Origin: a virus
Direction: 5' to 3' (one strand)
DNA: 64,000 nucleotides
Virus record (IMG/VR): IMGVR_UViG_3300047510_002187
Location: 157,073 to 221,072 of that record
The first letter of the stretch is position 1. The number at the start of each line of letters is the position of its first letter. Positions 43,749 through 54,100 of this stretch are shown here, piece after piece. The position numbers and the translations under genes are program-made. The notes beneath the pieces are model-generated. The model worked only from the letters and a program-made list of their open reading frames with translations, searched no databases and had not been told where the DNA came from.

Positions 43749-44410
43749 GTATAAAGTCTAATATTATCTCCTCTCTTAAGGGTCTCGCTAATGTATTGTT
43801 GAGACCCTTTTTTGTACTGCATAATATCTTCCATATCATTAAAAATAATATTAAGATATTGTGGTTTAAGTATGTAAATATTTCTTTTCTTTTCTTCTAG
43901 TCTAACTTCATATTCATAGTTTGTAACTGGTACTGTGATATCTCTTGCGTATACGATTGTTCCATCATCATTGTATTCAACGAAAAAATCTTCATTCACT
44001 TCTACGCCCGATGGGAAGATAACAAGACCAGATGAATTTATTACTTCTAAAGACTCATAATGATGAATACTACTATAAAGAGTCTCATAATCATCATATT
44101 TTTCCAACATGACTTGATCAAATGTTCGTTGAGACATTGGCCATTCAGACTGAATATTTAAAATATTATTAGAAAGAAGAATCACCCAATCTAATGATTC
44201 ATCATCATAAACTTTATATGCAACATTATCAGGTCTCTCATCACCAATGATTTGATACTTCTCAAAAAATTGTAAATTTGCAAAAATGTATTCTCTTATT
44301 TTACCTCTTTTGAAGAGATTTTTTACCGGAACATAATCTGATAAGTATTGTTCCCCATCATTTCTGGAGACATATTCAAAGTTTGGAAGTTGTCTGAAGT
44401 ATGATGCCAT
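43745..44410 (-). CDS. 53: Baseplate wedge protein gp53
   Basis: 221 residues. SYFRQLPNFEYVSRNDGEQ, LDWVILLSNNI and MSQRTFDQVMLEKYDDYETL match gp53 of T4-like phages, the LysM-like clamp that joins baseplate wedges. Next to gene 48 as in related genomes. Confidence 0.88.
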   Translation of the reverse strand: MASYFRQLPNFEYVSRNDGEQYLSDYVPVKNLFKRGKIREYIFANLQFFEKYQIIGDERPDNVAYKVYDDESLDWVILLSNNILNIQSEWPMSQRTFDQVMLEKYDDYETLYSSIHHYESLEVINSSGLVIFPSGVEVNEDFFVEYNDDGTIVYARDITVPVTNYEYEVRLEEKKRNIYILKPQYLNIIFNDMEDIMQYKKGSQQYISETLKRGDNIRLYT

Positions 44411-44411
44411 T

Positions 44412-45848
44412 TTAGTAACCTATTTCTGATTCAAAAGATTTTGATGCATTTTGATAATCATCATCATAAATTGGTTCAAGTTCATTAAAACTTAATGATA
44501 ACTCATAGGAAGTCATTGCACCATCATTATATGTTGCATATGATCCCGATGGCGTGTAATTTACTGTGCAATTTACAAGAGCACACTCTTTTATTTTATT
44601 GATCCAAGGATGTTCTTTGTTACCTCCCATAATATATTTTATAGCAAATGTATGGGGAGTTTTTAAAAATAAATCTGAGGATGCTCTTTTTACCGACATT
44701 CCTTGTTTAAAGAATCTTATAATATTTTTTATTGTTTTAGATTCAGTAGAATTTCTTGCGGACATAGTGAAATTGAAACTAAAAGTTCTCAATTCTGGAC
44801 CATTAAAAAGTAGTTCCATATTTGGGTTAATTATTCCACCAGTTGTTCTTGTTAATAATCCTTTGGTGCTGGCAGCTTCTCCGGCAAAATAAGCAGCTAT
44901 TGCATTTTTTAAGTTTTCTTTTTCATTTGTTATTAAACTTTTGGCTGCAGATAGTTGTTCTGCTACGGTTCCCCCATCACCCAAAATAGTGCTCATGGCT
45001 GCTGCAGCAGCGATTCCCTGAAATGCATTCATTGTTTCGGATCCCCAATTCACTATATTTGAATCTGTTATAGATGGTTGAATTGGTAAAGTTACTGTAC
45101 TTCCTATTTCTTTTGCACTTGCAACTGATCTTTCTGTTAATATTTTTCCTTCGGAAATTGCATTGGCGCTTAATTTTCTTGGTCTATATTCAACCATTGT
45201 GAATTGAATACAATCCTGAATTTTTAAATTTAAATCTATAGGATAACGAAGATTATTGTTACTTGGATATTCTTTTACGCCTCGTATTTTTCCACCTTCT
45301 ATTGTCACATTATTTAAATTGTTAAAATTTTCATTATATGATTGTTGTATGTCTTGAGATGTATCTTCACCTTCAATGGGGGTTTGTTCGGTTCCTGTTG
45401 CTTGTTCAATTGCTTCTGCGGCATTTGGGTCTACATTTGGTTTGTTTCTTGGTTGTGTTGTACTTGCAATAGATCGGTATCCCGGTAAAGTTGCCAGTCT
45501 TTTGGCAGCATTTGGATTTACTTCCTGATACCATTTGGTTTTTGCATCTTTTAAAAATTGCTGACCATTAGAATTTGGAGAATTGAAAAAAGAATTTAAG
45601 GCAGTTTGCGGACCTTCTCTAAATTTTCCCTTACTAAAATCGGGTTTATTTGATACGGGACTATATTGAAATAATAATTCATCAGCACCAAAAAGTCCGG
45701 TTCCTTTAGAATAGACATCTATACTACCATTTATATTTGCTTTTACGACAGTTCTATATGAATTTCCCGTACCATCCTTTAACAGTCCAAATTTATCTGT
45801 CGTATAGACTGCAATATCATTGGCGCTAGGGGAAAATACATCTGTCAT
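44412..45848 (-). CDS. 48: Baseplate tail-tube cap gp48
   Basis: 478 residues. The C-terminal third NPNMELLFNGPELRTFSFNF, IRFFKQGMSVKRASSDLFLK and GSYATYNDGAMTSYELSLSF carry the conserved gp48 signatures. gp48 caps the hub and starts tail-tube growth with gp54. The middle is low-complexity linker. Minus strand with 53; a TGATAAATA late-promoter-like element lies upstream at 45879-45887. Confidence 0.88.
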   Translation of the reverse strand: MTDVFSPSANDIAVYTTDKFGLLKDGTGNSYRTVVKANINGSIDVYSKGTGLFGADELLFQYSPVSNKPDFSKGKFREGPQTALNSFFNSPNSNGQQFLKDAKTKWYQEVNPNAAKRLATLPGYRSIASTTQPRNKPNVDPNAAEAIEQATGTEQTPIEGEDTSQDIQQSYNENFNNLNNVTIEGGKIRGVKEYPSNNNLRYPIDLNLKIQDCIQFTMVEYRPRKLSANAISEGKILTERSVASAKEIGSTVTLPIQPSITDSNIVNWGSETMNAFQGIAAAAAMSTILGDGGTVAEQLSAAKSLITNEKENLKNAIAAYFAGEAASTKGLLTRTTGGIINPNMELLFNGPELRTFSFNFTMSARNSTESKTIKNIIRFFKQGMSVKRASSDLFLKTPHTFAIKYIMGGNKEHPWINKIKECALVNCTVNYTPSGSYATYNDGAMTSYELSLSFNELEPIYDDDYQNASKSFESEIGY

Positions 45849-45877
45849 TAATTTAGAAATAAGAACTTCTTTATTCT

Positions 45878-46342
45878 TTATTTATCACGATATTTTATAC
45901 CCAAGTCATCTTCAGTAATTATCTTAAAATTTAGTTTTCTATCATCACACCATTCCTTTGCCGCCTTCCATTTTGCAAGGTTTTTTTCGTATGTTATACT
46001 TTCATTAATTAAAGTTTTTGTTTTCTTTTTTCCCGGAACAGGTGGTTTTGTTTGTTTTTTCGGTTTCACTTCAACCACATAAGTTTTCACGATTCCAGTA
46101 TTTTCCCTTATCTTAACAATAAAGTCCGGAAAGTATCTACGAACTTTATTAGTTGTAGGATCCAGATAAGGAATAAAAAATTCTTCAGAACCCCATTCAA
46201 GGATATTTTCTCTTCTATCACAATATCTCATGAATTCAAGTTCCCAAGAACTTCTGTAAATTATATTGTTTACATCACCTTTATATTTTTCTGGGTGTTG
46301 TGGATTGAATCTTCCTTGAACATATTTACCGTCTTTACCCAT
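45878..46342 (-). CDS. 4: Head completion protein gp4 (nuclease fold)
   Basis: 154 residues from the ATG at 46342; a longer start at 46390 would overlap the divergent gene 54 start and is less likely. GRFNPQHPEKYKGD, YRSSWELEFMRYCD, EEFFIPYLDP and RRYFPDFIVK match T4 gp4/gp50, which has a PD-(D/E)XK-like fold and acts on DNA ends when heads are completed. Confidence 0.85.
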   Translation of the reverse strand: MGKDGKYVQGRFNPQHPEKYKGDVNNIIYRSSWELEFMRYCDRRENILEWGSEEFFIPYLDPTTNKVRRYFPDFIVKIRENTGIVKTYVVEVKPKKQTKPPVPGKKKTKTLINESITYEKNLAKWKAAKEWCDDRKLNFKIITEDDLGIKYRDK

Positions 46343-46373
46343 AAATACATAATAATAGTCTATGTATTTATAG

Positions 46374-47246
46374 ATGTCTATATCACCCAATCCAGAAGTA
46401 AGATCAGTAAGTGATATTAAAAGATTTTTAATGCAACCAGCATTAACATCTCATTATGAATGTTATTTTCCGTATCCATCTGGAGTGGAAAGAATTCTTA
46501 ATTTCAATAAGTTGGGGAATAAATCTGAGATTACTAAAAATCTAATTATTTCTTGCTCAGATGCGGTTTTACCAGGATCTTCTTTAACTACACATGAATT
46601 AAATAACGATTTTACTGGTGTAACACAACGACATGCATATCGGAGATTATATGATAATCAATCCGATTTTAGTTTTTACGTGGATCAGAAATATACTCAA
46701 ATAAGATTATTTGAAGCTTGGATGAGATTTATTATTGGTGAACAGATAGAAGATGCACCCAACCTCAATAATTCATATAGAATTGCTTATCCCGAAACAT
46801 ATAAAACTACAATTTATATAACCAAATTTGAAAGAAATATTGGAAAACCGGGAAAAGCACCAGAAACCAGTCCAAAAAATGGTAAGTCGGAAAAAATAGT
46901 TTATAGTTTTTTCAATTCTTTTCCAATATCAATATCTTCAATACCAGTATCTTATGAAACATCACAATTATTAAAAGTCACTGTGTCTTTTTCTTATGAT
47001 AGATATGTAGTTTCTAATAATTCTTATTCTGGTTCTTATGCTCCGGTTGAATCATTGTCATCAGAAGTTCCAACCAATCCATTTGAATCTAATCCAATTC
47101 AGCAAGCTAATCTAAACACCATATATTCTCAAAATATAAATCTTGGAAATTATTCGCCAGGAACATTTACCAATGCTAATTTTAATGCGACAAATGTTGC
47201 ACAAAATTTTCAACAGAGTACTTTAACTGGAATAAATTTTGGGTAG
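46374..47246 (+). CDS. 54: Baseplate tail-tube initiator gp54
   Basis: 290 residues. The tube fold is visible in TTHELNNDFTGVTQRHAYRR and FYVDQKYTQIRLFEAWMRFI, shared by gp54 and gp19. C-terminal Asn/Ser-rich tail. Position next to 4, 48 and 53 favours gp54 over gp19. Divergent to gene 4. Confidence 0.78.
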   Translation: MSISPNPEVRSVSDIKRFLMQPALTSHYECYFPYPSGVERILNFNKLGNKSEITKNLIISCSDAVLPGSSLTTHELNNDFTGVTQRHAYRRLYDNQSDFSFYVDQKYTQIRLFEAWMRFIIGEQIEDAPNLNNSYRIAYPETYKTTIYITKFERNIGKPGKAPETSPKNGKSEKIVYSFFNSFPISISSIPVSYETSQLLKVTVSFSYDRYVVSNNSYSGSYAPVESLSSEVPTNPFESNPIQQANLNTIYSQNINLGNYSPGTFTNANFNATNVAQNFQQSTLTGINFG

Positions 47247-47264
47247 ATTAATTAATAATATGCA

Positions 47265-47272
47265 TATAAATA
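47265..47272 (+). promoter_or_regulatory. T4-type late promoter
   Basis: TATAAATA, 27 bases before gene 26; would drive the hub genes downstream. Confidence 0.75.
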
Positions 47273-47298
47273 AAAACACCTGAATTGTTTTAAGGATT

Positions 47299-48018
47299 AT
47301 GCCTTTACCAAAAATTGCTACGCCAACTTATGAATTGGAATTACCTTCTACTGGCGAAACAATAAAGTACCGACCATTTTTAGTTAAAGAAGAAAAATTA
47401 CTGGTTATTGCGTTGGAGTCTGAGGATACTAAACAAATTACTACAGCAATAAAAACTGTTATTAAAAATTGTGTAGAAGCCAAGAATATCAAAGTTGAAA
47501 CTTTACCAACATTTGATATAGAATATATTTTCTTAAATATCCGAGCAAAATCTGTTGGTGAAGAAATAGATGTAAACATATTCTGCCCAGATGATGAAGA
47601 AACTACTGTTGAAGTTAAGATCAACGTAGAAGATATTAAAGTACAAACAAATAAGGATCATACTAATAAAATTAAGTTAGATGATAGTTTGATGATGGAA
47701 ATGAAGTATCCATCATTGGACCAATTCATCAAAAACAATTTTGATATATCTAATAATAATGCTATTGATCAATCATTTGAACTTATTGCGTCTTGTATAG
47801 ACAAGATTTATAATGAGGATGAAGTATGGGTTGCTGCTGATGTGACCAAAAAAGAACTCATGGAATTTTTAGATCAAATGAATACTTCTCAATTTAAACA
47901 AATTGAGAAGTATTTTGAAACTATGCCAAAACTTTCCCATACAGTTAAAGTAACTAACCCTAAGACAAAAGTTGAAAGTGAAGTTACTCTTGAAGGGTTA
48001 TCAAGTTTTTTCGCCTAG
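47299..48018 (+). CDS. 26: Baseplate hub assembly protein gp26
   Basis: 239 residues. IKYRPFLVKEEKLLVIALES, YIFLNIRAKSVGEEIDVNI and the C-terminal VEKYFE-like region with TLEGLSSFFA match the T4 baseplate family (gp26). Its last codons form the slippery sequence T TTT TTC, from which a -1 shift continues into the gp51-like frame, so two products are likely. Role: assembly of the baseplate hub, not present in the virion in T4. Confidence 0.85.
   Translation: MPLPKIATPTYELELPSTGETIKYRPFLVKEEKLLVIALESEDTKQITTAIKTVIKNCVEAKNIKVETLPTFDIEYIFLNIRAKSVGEEIDVNIFCPDDEETTVEVKINVEDIKVQTNKDHTNKIKLDDSLMMEMKYPSLDQFIKNNFDISNNNAIDQSFELIASCIDKIYNEDEVWVAADVTKKELMEFLDQMNTSQFKQIEKYFETMPKLSHTVKVTNPKTKVESEVTLEGLSSFFA
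48006..48012 (+). other. Probable programmed -1 frameshift site
   Basis: T TTT TTC in the zero frame (S-F-F), two codons before the gp26 stop. AAGGG eight bases upstream (47993-47997) resembles the Shine-Dalgarno stimulator of dnaX. The -1 frame is open from 48012 to 48206. Confidence 0.65.
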
Positions 48019-48068
48019 CCTTAATTTATATAGATCTTGAGAGTTATTTTCGTTTGAATTTTTCTTTG

Positions 48069-48206
48069 ATGCAGTACCATAAATACTCATTGACAGAAAT
48101 AGAAAATATGATGCCTTGGGAAAGAGATATATATGTTGAATTGTTGAAACAACACATTGAAGAAGAAGAATTAAAACAAAAGCAACAACAATCTCATGGA
48201 TGGTAG
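48069..48206 (+). CDS. 51: gp51-like hub assembly factor (also C-terminal extension of gp26)
   Basis: 45 residues from the ATG at 48069, containing HKYSLTEIENMMPWERDIYV, typical of gp51-like or tail-chaperone second frames. No good ribosome binding site precedes the ATG, and the same frame is open from 48012 with LALIYIDLESYFRLNFSL before it, so translation probably comes from a frameshift in gene 26. The next gene overlaps the last 11 bases. Confidence 0.7.
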   Translation: MQYHKYSLTEIENMMPWERDIYVELLKQHIEEEELKQKQQQSHGW

Positions 48207-51144
48207 ATCAAAAGTTATTACTCACACTATTGAAAGAGCAATTTTTGATTTGCTTCAATTTGATGATGCTCAGTTAACTAATATTGATTATGAAGATTAT
48301 AGATCTAGAATCGCGGAGATTCTTATTGAAAATCAGTTGGGCGATAGTAATTTAAGTCAAGAGCAAGTAGATTTATTACAAAAAGAACTTAATAGGGTAA
48401 AAAATAAAACTGGAATTATTGAGATAAAAATAAAAAGTGCTAGAGTAAATAGAACAAATACGTTACCTCGCATAAATGCAGAAGTTTCATCGCGGAAAGA
48501 TGAACCTGGACAAAAAGTTGAAAATGTTACAATAGATCACCAAGTAGATGAGGGTATTCTTGTTTTTCTGAAGTTAAAAGCAGGAACTAAAATTAATGCA
48601 AAGACATATTTTGATGCAATTAAAACTACACTTGCTTCATATAGATTAGTAAATACAAAACTTCCTTTTGAAACTCAACAACTTCTTGAAGGAGAACTTA
48701 AAAGAGTATGGAGAATAAAAGATAAAGAAACAAAAACATTTAATTTAAAAGAAACAAAAACTAAAGTTTCTGGTGATAAAAATCCTCCGGGAACTTCTAA
48801 TGTCTCCGAACCAAAAACTTCTGCGATAATAAAATCTCCGGTTTCAAAATTATCCACAGAAAGACTTCGTTATGAACCTAAAATTGAAGAGGTAGATGTA
48901 AAAGATGTAACTAAAAAGACCAGAGTAATTAGAACACCCCAAAAAACATGCTGTGAAAGGATCGGGGAAAAACTAGATTCTATTATAAGCACTCTTACTG
49001 AAATTAATAATTTTGAAACAAATAGATCAGAAAAGGAAAGAAGAACAAGAGAGAAAAGAAGCAGACAAGATAGAGAAAATCAAATGGAATCCAATTCATT
49101 CAAGGGGATTGGAAAGGCATTATCAGCAATAACTAAACCATTTCAATCTATTTGGGATATGATATTGAATTATATTACTAATATAATTCTTGGTAAAGTA
49201 TTCATTAAATTGCTGGAATGGATTGCGGATCCTGATAATCAAAGTAAAATAAAAACTATTATTGAGTTTTTATCTGATAAATGGCCTATACTTGCTGCAT
49301 TATATCTAAGATTTGGAACTGGATTTGGTAGAGCTATTGGTTCATTATCCAAAATACTTATTGCGGGATCTTTAAAATTAACTAAAGCAGTTTTGCCTCG
49401 TTTACTTTCCTTTATTGGTAAACGGGGTGCTGCTGCAAAAGTTGGAAATTTTTTGGGAACAAAAGGCAAACTTATAGGTGCAGGTTTACAACTTGCAACA
49501 ACAGCTGCTGTTACTATTGGTACTGCTAAATTCCTCGGAGATGTCACTGGAAAAAATGAATCACAGCAAGAAAGAACTCCTCCAACTCAAAAATACTCTG
49601 GGGGAGGAAATGTAGCATTATTAAAATTTTCTAATGGTGGTTTAAATGATTTATTTGGAAGTATGAATAATGCACCATCTAGTGGTATGGTAAAAGGTCC
49701 TGGTGGACCTAAAGATGATAAAGTACCAGCGATGCTTAGTGATGGAGAATTTGTTATGTCTGCTGGAGCAGTTAAAAAATATGGTGTTGAAACATTAGAA
49801 TCTATGAATGCTGCTGGTGGAGGAACTAATGTTCCACAAATTGCAAACGGTATAACTTATGCCGCAGGTGGTGGATTTGTTCAAACAGTATCTAAGCATT
49901 TGAAGCATGATGAAGCACTATCTTCATTATCTAAAGGGCAAAATGATTATATTAAACCTGGAGGAAAAAGTGTTATATCCGGAAAAGCATGGAATACAAT
50001 ATCACCACAAACAAATATTCATTCATATATTGACAGTGTGGGGCAACCAACAATAGGGTGGGGATCAACATATTATGATAGTATATTGAATGGTACTAAA
50101 CCAGTTAAACCTGGAGATACAATTACAAAGTCCAAGGCAGACAATATTCTTAATACCAATATTATGAACTTGGGTAAAGTTTATAGTAAAAAGATTCCTA
50201 CTTGGAATAAAATGAGTGATAATCAAAGAGCCGGAGTTACATTAGTTGGGTATAATGCTCCATATGGTCCTATAGGTGCATATAGAAATCTAACATCCGC
50301 TCTTACTAAAGGTGATATGGTTAGTGCCGCCACCCATGTTCAAAGGGGCGGCCCTTCTCCATCTAGAATAGCCTTAGAACGAAAATTGATTTTAAGTGGA
50401 CCAAAAGATTTATCAAGGTCTATTGCACCTCAAAAACCAAAAGAAACAAACTCCCCACCAAAAAATAACAATTCTTTTTTTGGTATAAATTTCAATCCAA
50501 ATTTCTTTAAGTTTCAACATGGCGGTAAGGTTACACCTATTGCAAATAATATTTCAGAGAATAATGATATTAGAAACATGATGGGAGGAATGATAACACC
50601 AAATGAAGAATCTTCTAAAAAGTATCAAGGTGGAGGAATGATAACACCAAATGAAGAATCTTCTAAAAAGTATCAAGGTGGAGGAATGATTAAAGAAAAT
50701 TCTGGTTCTGATTATAGTCCAGATGGAAAAAAATTGGGAGGATCTGATAGACAGTATTTTTCATATTTTGCTCAACCAGGAGAATCTAGATATATTTTTA
50801 CCAAAAAAGCAACAGAAAAAGGTGCTATTGATTATGCAAATGTAATCCAGTCAATGTTGGATGGAAATTCCAATGCATCAAAAAAAGGTTATGATACTAA
50901 TAAATTATCTCCAACAAACTCATCATCACCCGTAAGATTTTCCAGTGGACCAAAGATGAGATCACCAGTAACTCCTTTAACTAGATCCACATCAAAACCA
51001 AAAATTATAGATTTGGGTAAAGTCTCGGGTCAAAATAGAAAATCTTCCGTCAACGTTCCATCAAAATCAAAACCACCATCATTCAGTCCATTGCATCCTA
51101 AAGGAACATCCGTTGCGCAATCAACATTAGGAGTTAGAAAATAA
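48196..51144 (+). CDS. Large baseplate/tail protein with GH24-like lysozyme domain
   Basis: 982 residues. N-terminal helical region, a coiled coil (~270-300), a hydrophobic stretch (~315-455), the tape-measure-type motif DDKVPAMLSDGEFVMSAGAV (~510-530), and a GH24-like domain (~570-730) with QPTIGWGSTYYD and RAGVTLVGYN. A 19-residue repeat around GGGMITPNEESSKKYQ occurs twice (~796-835). Shares layout with the next gene. Likely a hub or tape-like component that digests peptidoglycan during injection. Confidence 0.75.
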   Translation: MDGRSKVITHTIERAIFDLLQFDDAQLTNIDYEDYRSRIAEILIENQLGDSNLSQEQVDLLQKELNRVKNKTGIIEIKIKSARVNRTNTLPRINAEVSSRKDEPGQKVENVTIDHQVDEGILVFLKLKAGTKINAKTYFDAIKTTLASYRLVNTKLPFETQQLLEGELKRVWRIKDKETKTFNLKETKTKVSGDKNPPGTSNVSEPKTSAIIKSPVSKLSTERLRYEPKIEEVDVKDVTKKTRVIRTPQKTCCERIGEKLDSIISTLTEINNFETNRSEKERRTREKRSRQDRENQMESNSFKGIGKALSAITKPFQSIWDMILNYITNIILGKVFIKLLEWIADPDNQSKIKTIIEFLSDKWPILAALYLRFGTGFGRAIGSLSKILIAGSLKLTKAVLPRLLSFIGKRGAAAKVGNFLGTKGKLIGAGLQLATTAAVTIGTAKFLGDVTGKNESQQERTPPTQKYSGGGNVALLKFSNGGLNDLFGSMNNAPSSGMVKGPGGPKDDKVPAMLSDGEFVMSAGAVKKYGVETLESMNAAGGGTNVPQIANGITYAAGGGFVQTVSKHLKHDEALSSLSKGQNDYIKPGGKSVISGKAWNTISPQTNIHSYIDSVGQPTIGWGSTYYDSILNGTKPVKPGDTITKSKADNILNTNIMNLGKVYSKKIPTWNKMSDNQRAGVTLVGYNAPYGPIGAYRNLTSALTKGDMVSAATHVQRGGPSPSRIALERKLILSGPKDLSRSIAPQKPKETNSPPKNNNSFFGINFNPNFFKFQHGGKVTPIANNISENNDIRNMMGGMITPNEESSKKYQGGGMITPNEESSKKYQGGGMIKENSGSDYSPDGKKLGGSDRQYFSYFAQPGESRYIFTKKATEKGAIDYANVIQSMLDGNSNASKKGYDTNKLSPTNSSSPVRFSSGPKMRSPVTPLTRSTSKPKIIDLGKVSGQNRKSSVNVPSKSKPPSFSPLHPKGTSVAQSTLGVRK

Positions 51145-51147
51145 AAA

Positions 51148-54100
51148 ATGGCAAGTTTAATACCTCTATCAAATTCTCCACTTATAAAGAACACCAAGAG
51201 TAATTTGGCGATTGTTCCTAATCAAAATAAACTGCCATACAATAGTATTAAACCAAAAAATGCCAATAAAGTTGAACCAACTAATGCTCTAGTTCCTTTT
51301 GTCGGTGAAGATAAAAAACAACCGGAATCTAAAGAAAATTGTTGCGAAAAGTCATATACAAAAGTAGTAAAAATTGATAAACTATTAAACAAGAATTTAT
51401 CTTTAAGAAAAAAACAGGCAAAGATTTCTAGATTGAATTTAGAGAAATCTGAGTTTGAAAAGAGGGAAAAAGAACTAGAAAAGAAAAAACCAAAACAGGA
51501 TAATAAATTAAAATTACCATCAACACCAAAATTAGGAATATTTGATTGGATAAAAAACTATATAACGCAAACATTTTTGGGATTCATATTCGTTAGATTA
51601 ATAGATTTTCTACCAAAACTTTTGAAAATTGTTCCAGTTATAATTTCTGCTGGAGAATTTTTTATAAATTGGGGCGGCAAATTATTAGATGGTTTTATTA
51701 CCTTTGTTGACTGGGGGAATAAAATATACAAAAGCACTCGCACATTTCTTGGTAATATAGGCGGTGATGGTGTTTTAAAATTATTTGATACTTTTACGGA
51801 TAATTTAAATTTAGTTTTTGATCTTGCAGTTGTTGCAGCATTATCTTCTTTGAGTGGTGATCTTGACACTGGTAGATCTTCCCCAGGAAAACGTGGTTAT
51901 GATTTGAAGGGTAATAGAGTTGGAAAAAATGCTCAACAGAGATATGCTAGAAGATATGGTGTAGATCAATTTAAAACTAGATTTGGAAGTAAAAATTTAA
52001 CTAATTTACCTAGAAGTGGTGGAAGAGGATTTATATCAAGAGTTGCAAGAAATGCTTTTGTTGGTGCGGCGGGAAAAAGTGGAGCAAAGCAAATTCTCAA
52101 GTTCGTAAAACCTTTAGTCAATAAAATACCGATTATTGGTGGACTAATTGAATTTGGTTTGTCTTGGGCACTGGGGGAACCTATAGGTAAAGCAGCCTTT
52201 AAAGGAATTGGTGCTGTTCTTGTGGGTGCAATAGGTACTGCTATTGGTGGGCCTATTGGCGCATTTCTGGGGTCTTGGGCAGGTTCTGAAGCCGGTGGTG
52301 TTCTTTATGATATGTTTTTTGGCAATAAACCTCCCAAAAAGCAAAAAAAACAAAAACCCGTAAGAGCTGCTGGAGGAGGTCAACCAAAAATATCTGGAAA
52401 AACTTCACGCCCTAGAAGAACCATAAAGAAGAAAAAACCATCTAGAACTATTTCAATAATGCCCAGAAAAATAAGACCTGGGGCAAGTATTGGCGGCGAA
52501 GAAAAAGTTCAAAAGGTATTCCCAGATACTAAAAAGAAACAAACACAAAGACCTTGGTGGGATCCTTTTGGGTGGTTTGGGGGAGCGGCAAGAGTAAGGC
52601 AAAGTCAATCGCAAGATGAATCCCAAGTAAAGAAAAAATCTCCAACTACGACTGGAAAAACACCTAATCCCCAAGAGTTTTTACTGAAGACTTATAATGA
52701 TATTTGGAGCAAATCAACAGATATATTTGGTACTATCTCTACAATTATATTCAAATCTATTTTAGGTCAGTCACCAGATAAAATAGATTATTTGAATGTT
52801 GGTAAGGGATTAAATTCTTGGATGAGAAGAATTTTTGATTCTTCATTGCTTGCATTTTCTGGGGGCGGAGAAGTGGATGCGAGACAATTCTTTCAAGGAG
52901 AAGATTATACGAAAGTAATAGCAAGATCAGTAGAAGAATCTGTTTCCAGAGATGTTAATGCAACTATTCGCAAGTTATCCCAAGAGTTGGCATTACGACC
53001 AACTGGTAGGGAGGAGATGATTGAAGAAAATATTAATAGAGGTAATGAGGGTGATGATGGTGCTGGTGGTATTGCGGGTCAATTTTCCCCAGAAGGATTA
53101 CAAGGAGACATATACAATTATTTAATATCCAAAGGAATGAGTGATATTCATGCTTTAGGTATTATGGCTAATATTCATAGAGAGAGTGGATTTAGACCAG
53201 GAGTATCTGAACAAGGAGGGCCAGGAGTGGGTCTTTTCCAATATTCAAATGAACCAAGAAAAGGTAATTTTTTAAGAGCAGTTCCAAATTATGCATCTAA
53301 TTGGAAAGGACAAATTGATTATGCATTAACGGAAAAAGGTGAACCAAGTCAACAATACTTAAATACAAAGTTTTCTTCTTCTCAGCAAGCTGCGGATTGG
53401 TGGATGAGAAAATGGGAACGACCTGCAGAATACATTCAAAATGATAAAGGTCCAAAAATACATGCACAATATCTTGCAAGTTTACAAAGATTTAGAACTA
53501 AAAAAGGATACCAAATTCCAACATCTGCAGATTTTTCTGGCATGACCCGAGGCGGAGATGGTAGATTTATTCAAGGAAACTCTGGGAGGTCAAAAGGTAC
53601 TCATTTTCATATAGGAACAAATAAACCTGGAGATGGATCTGGAGTTGCGACAGCTGGATTCAGAGTGATTAAACATTTTTTGGGGAAAAAGTCAATTTAC
53701 GTCGGAAGATCTGGAGAAACTATTCCCGTAAATTCTAGTGATGAAAAAATAAGAGCATATATTTCAAGAGGACAAGCAGCACATAGAAAAACAGAATTAG
53801 ATTTACAAATAGGAGGTACTGGTAAAGGAAATAAAGTTGCTTTTCCTCTTGCACTTAGAAATATGAAATATAGTGCAACTGATGGTTATGGTGTATCTGC
53901 TGATGTTGTTGGAACGAATGCATTTGTTGGACATGGTAGATATAAACCAGATGGTACTCTTGCGCCACAACAATTAATGAAATTAAATTCGGGTGCTCCA
54001 GATTATTATGCATTTCATGGAGAGAACTTTGGTATTGTTCCTAGAGATGGATTTATTTTGAAATTGCATAAAGGAGAATTATTTAAAGTAATAGATAAAG

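Noticed and set aside
46342-46390. Longer gene 4 start at 46390
   Set aside because: It would overlap the divergent gene 54 start, and T4 gp4-type proteins begin just before the Q-G-R-F motif.
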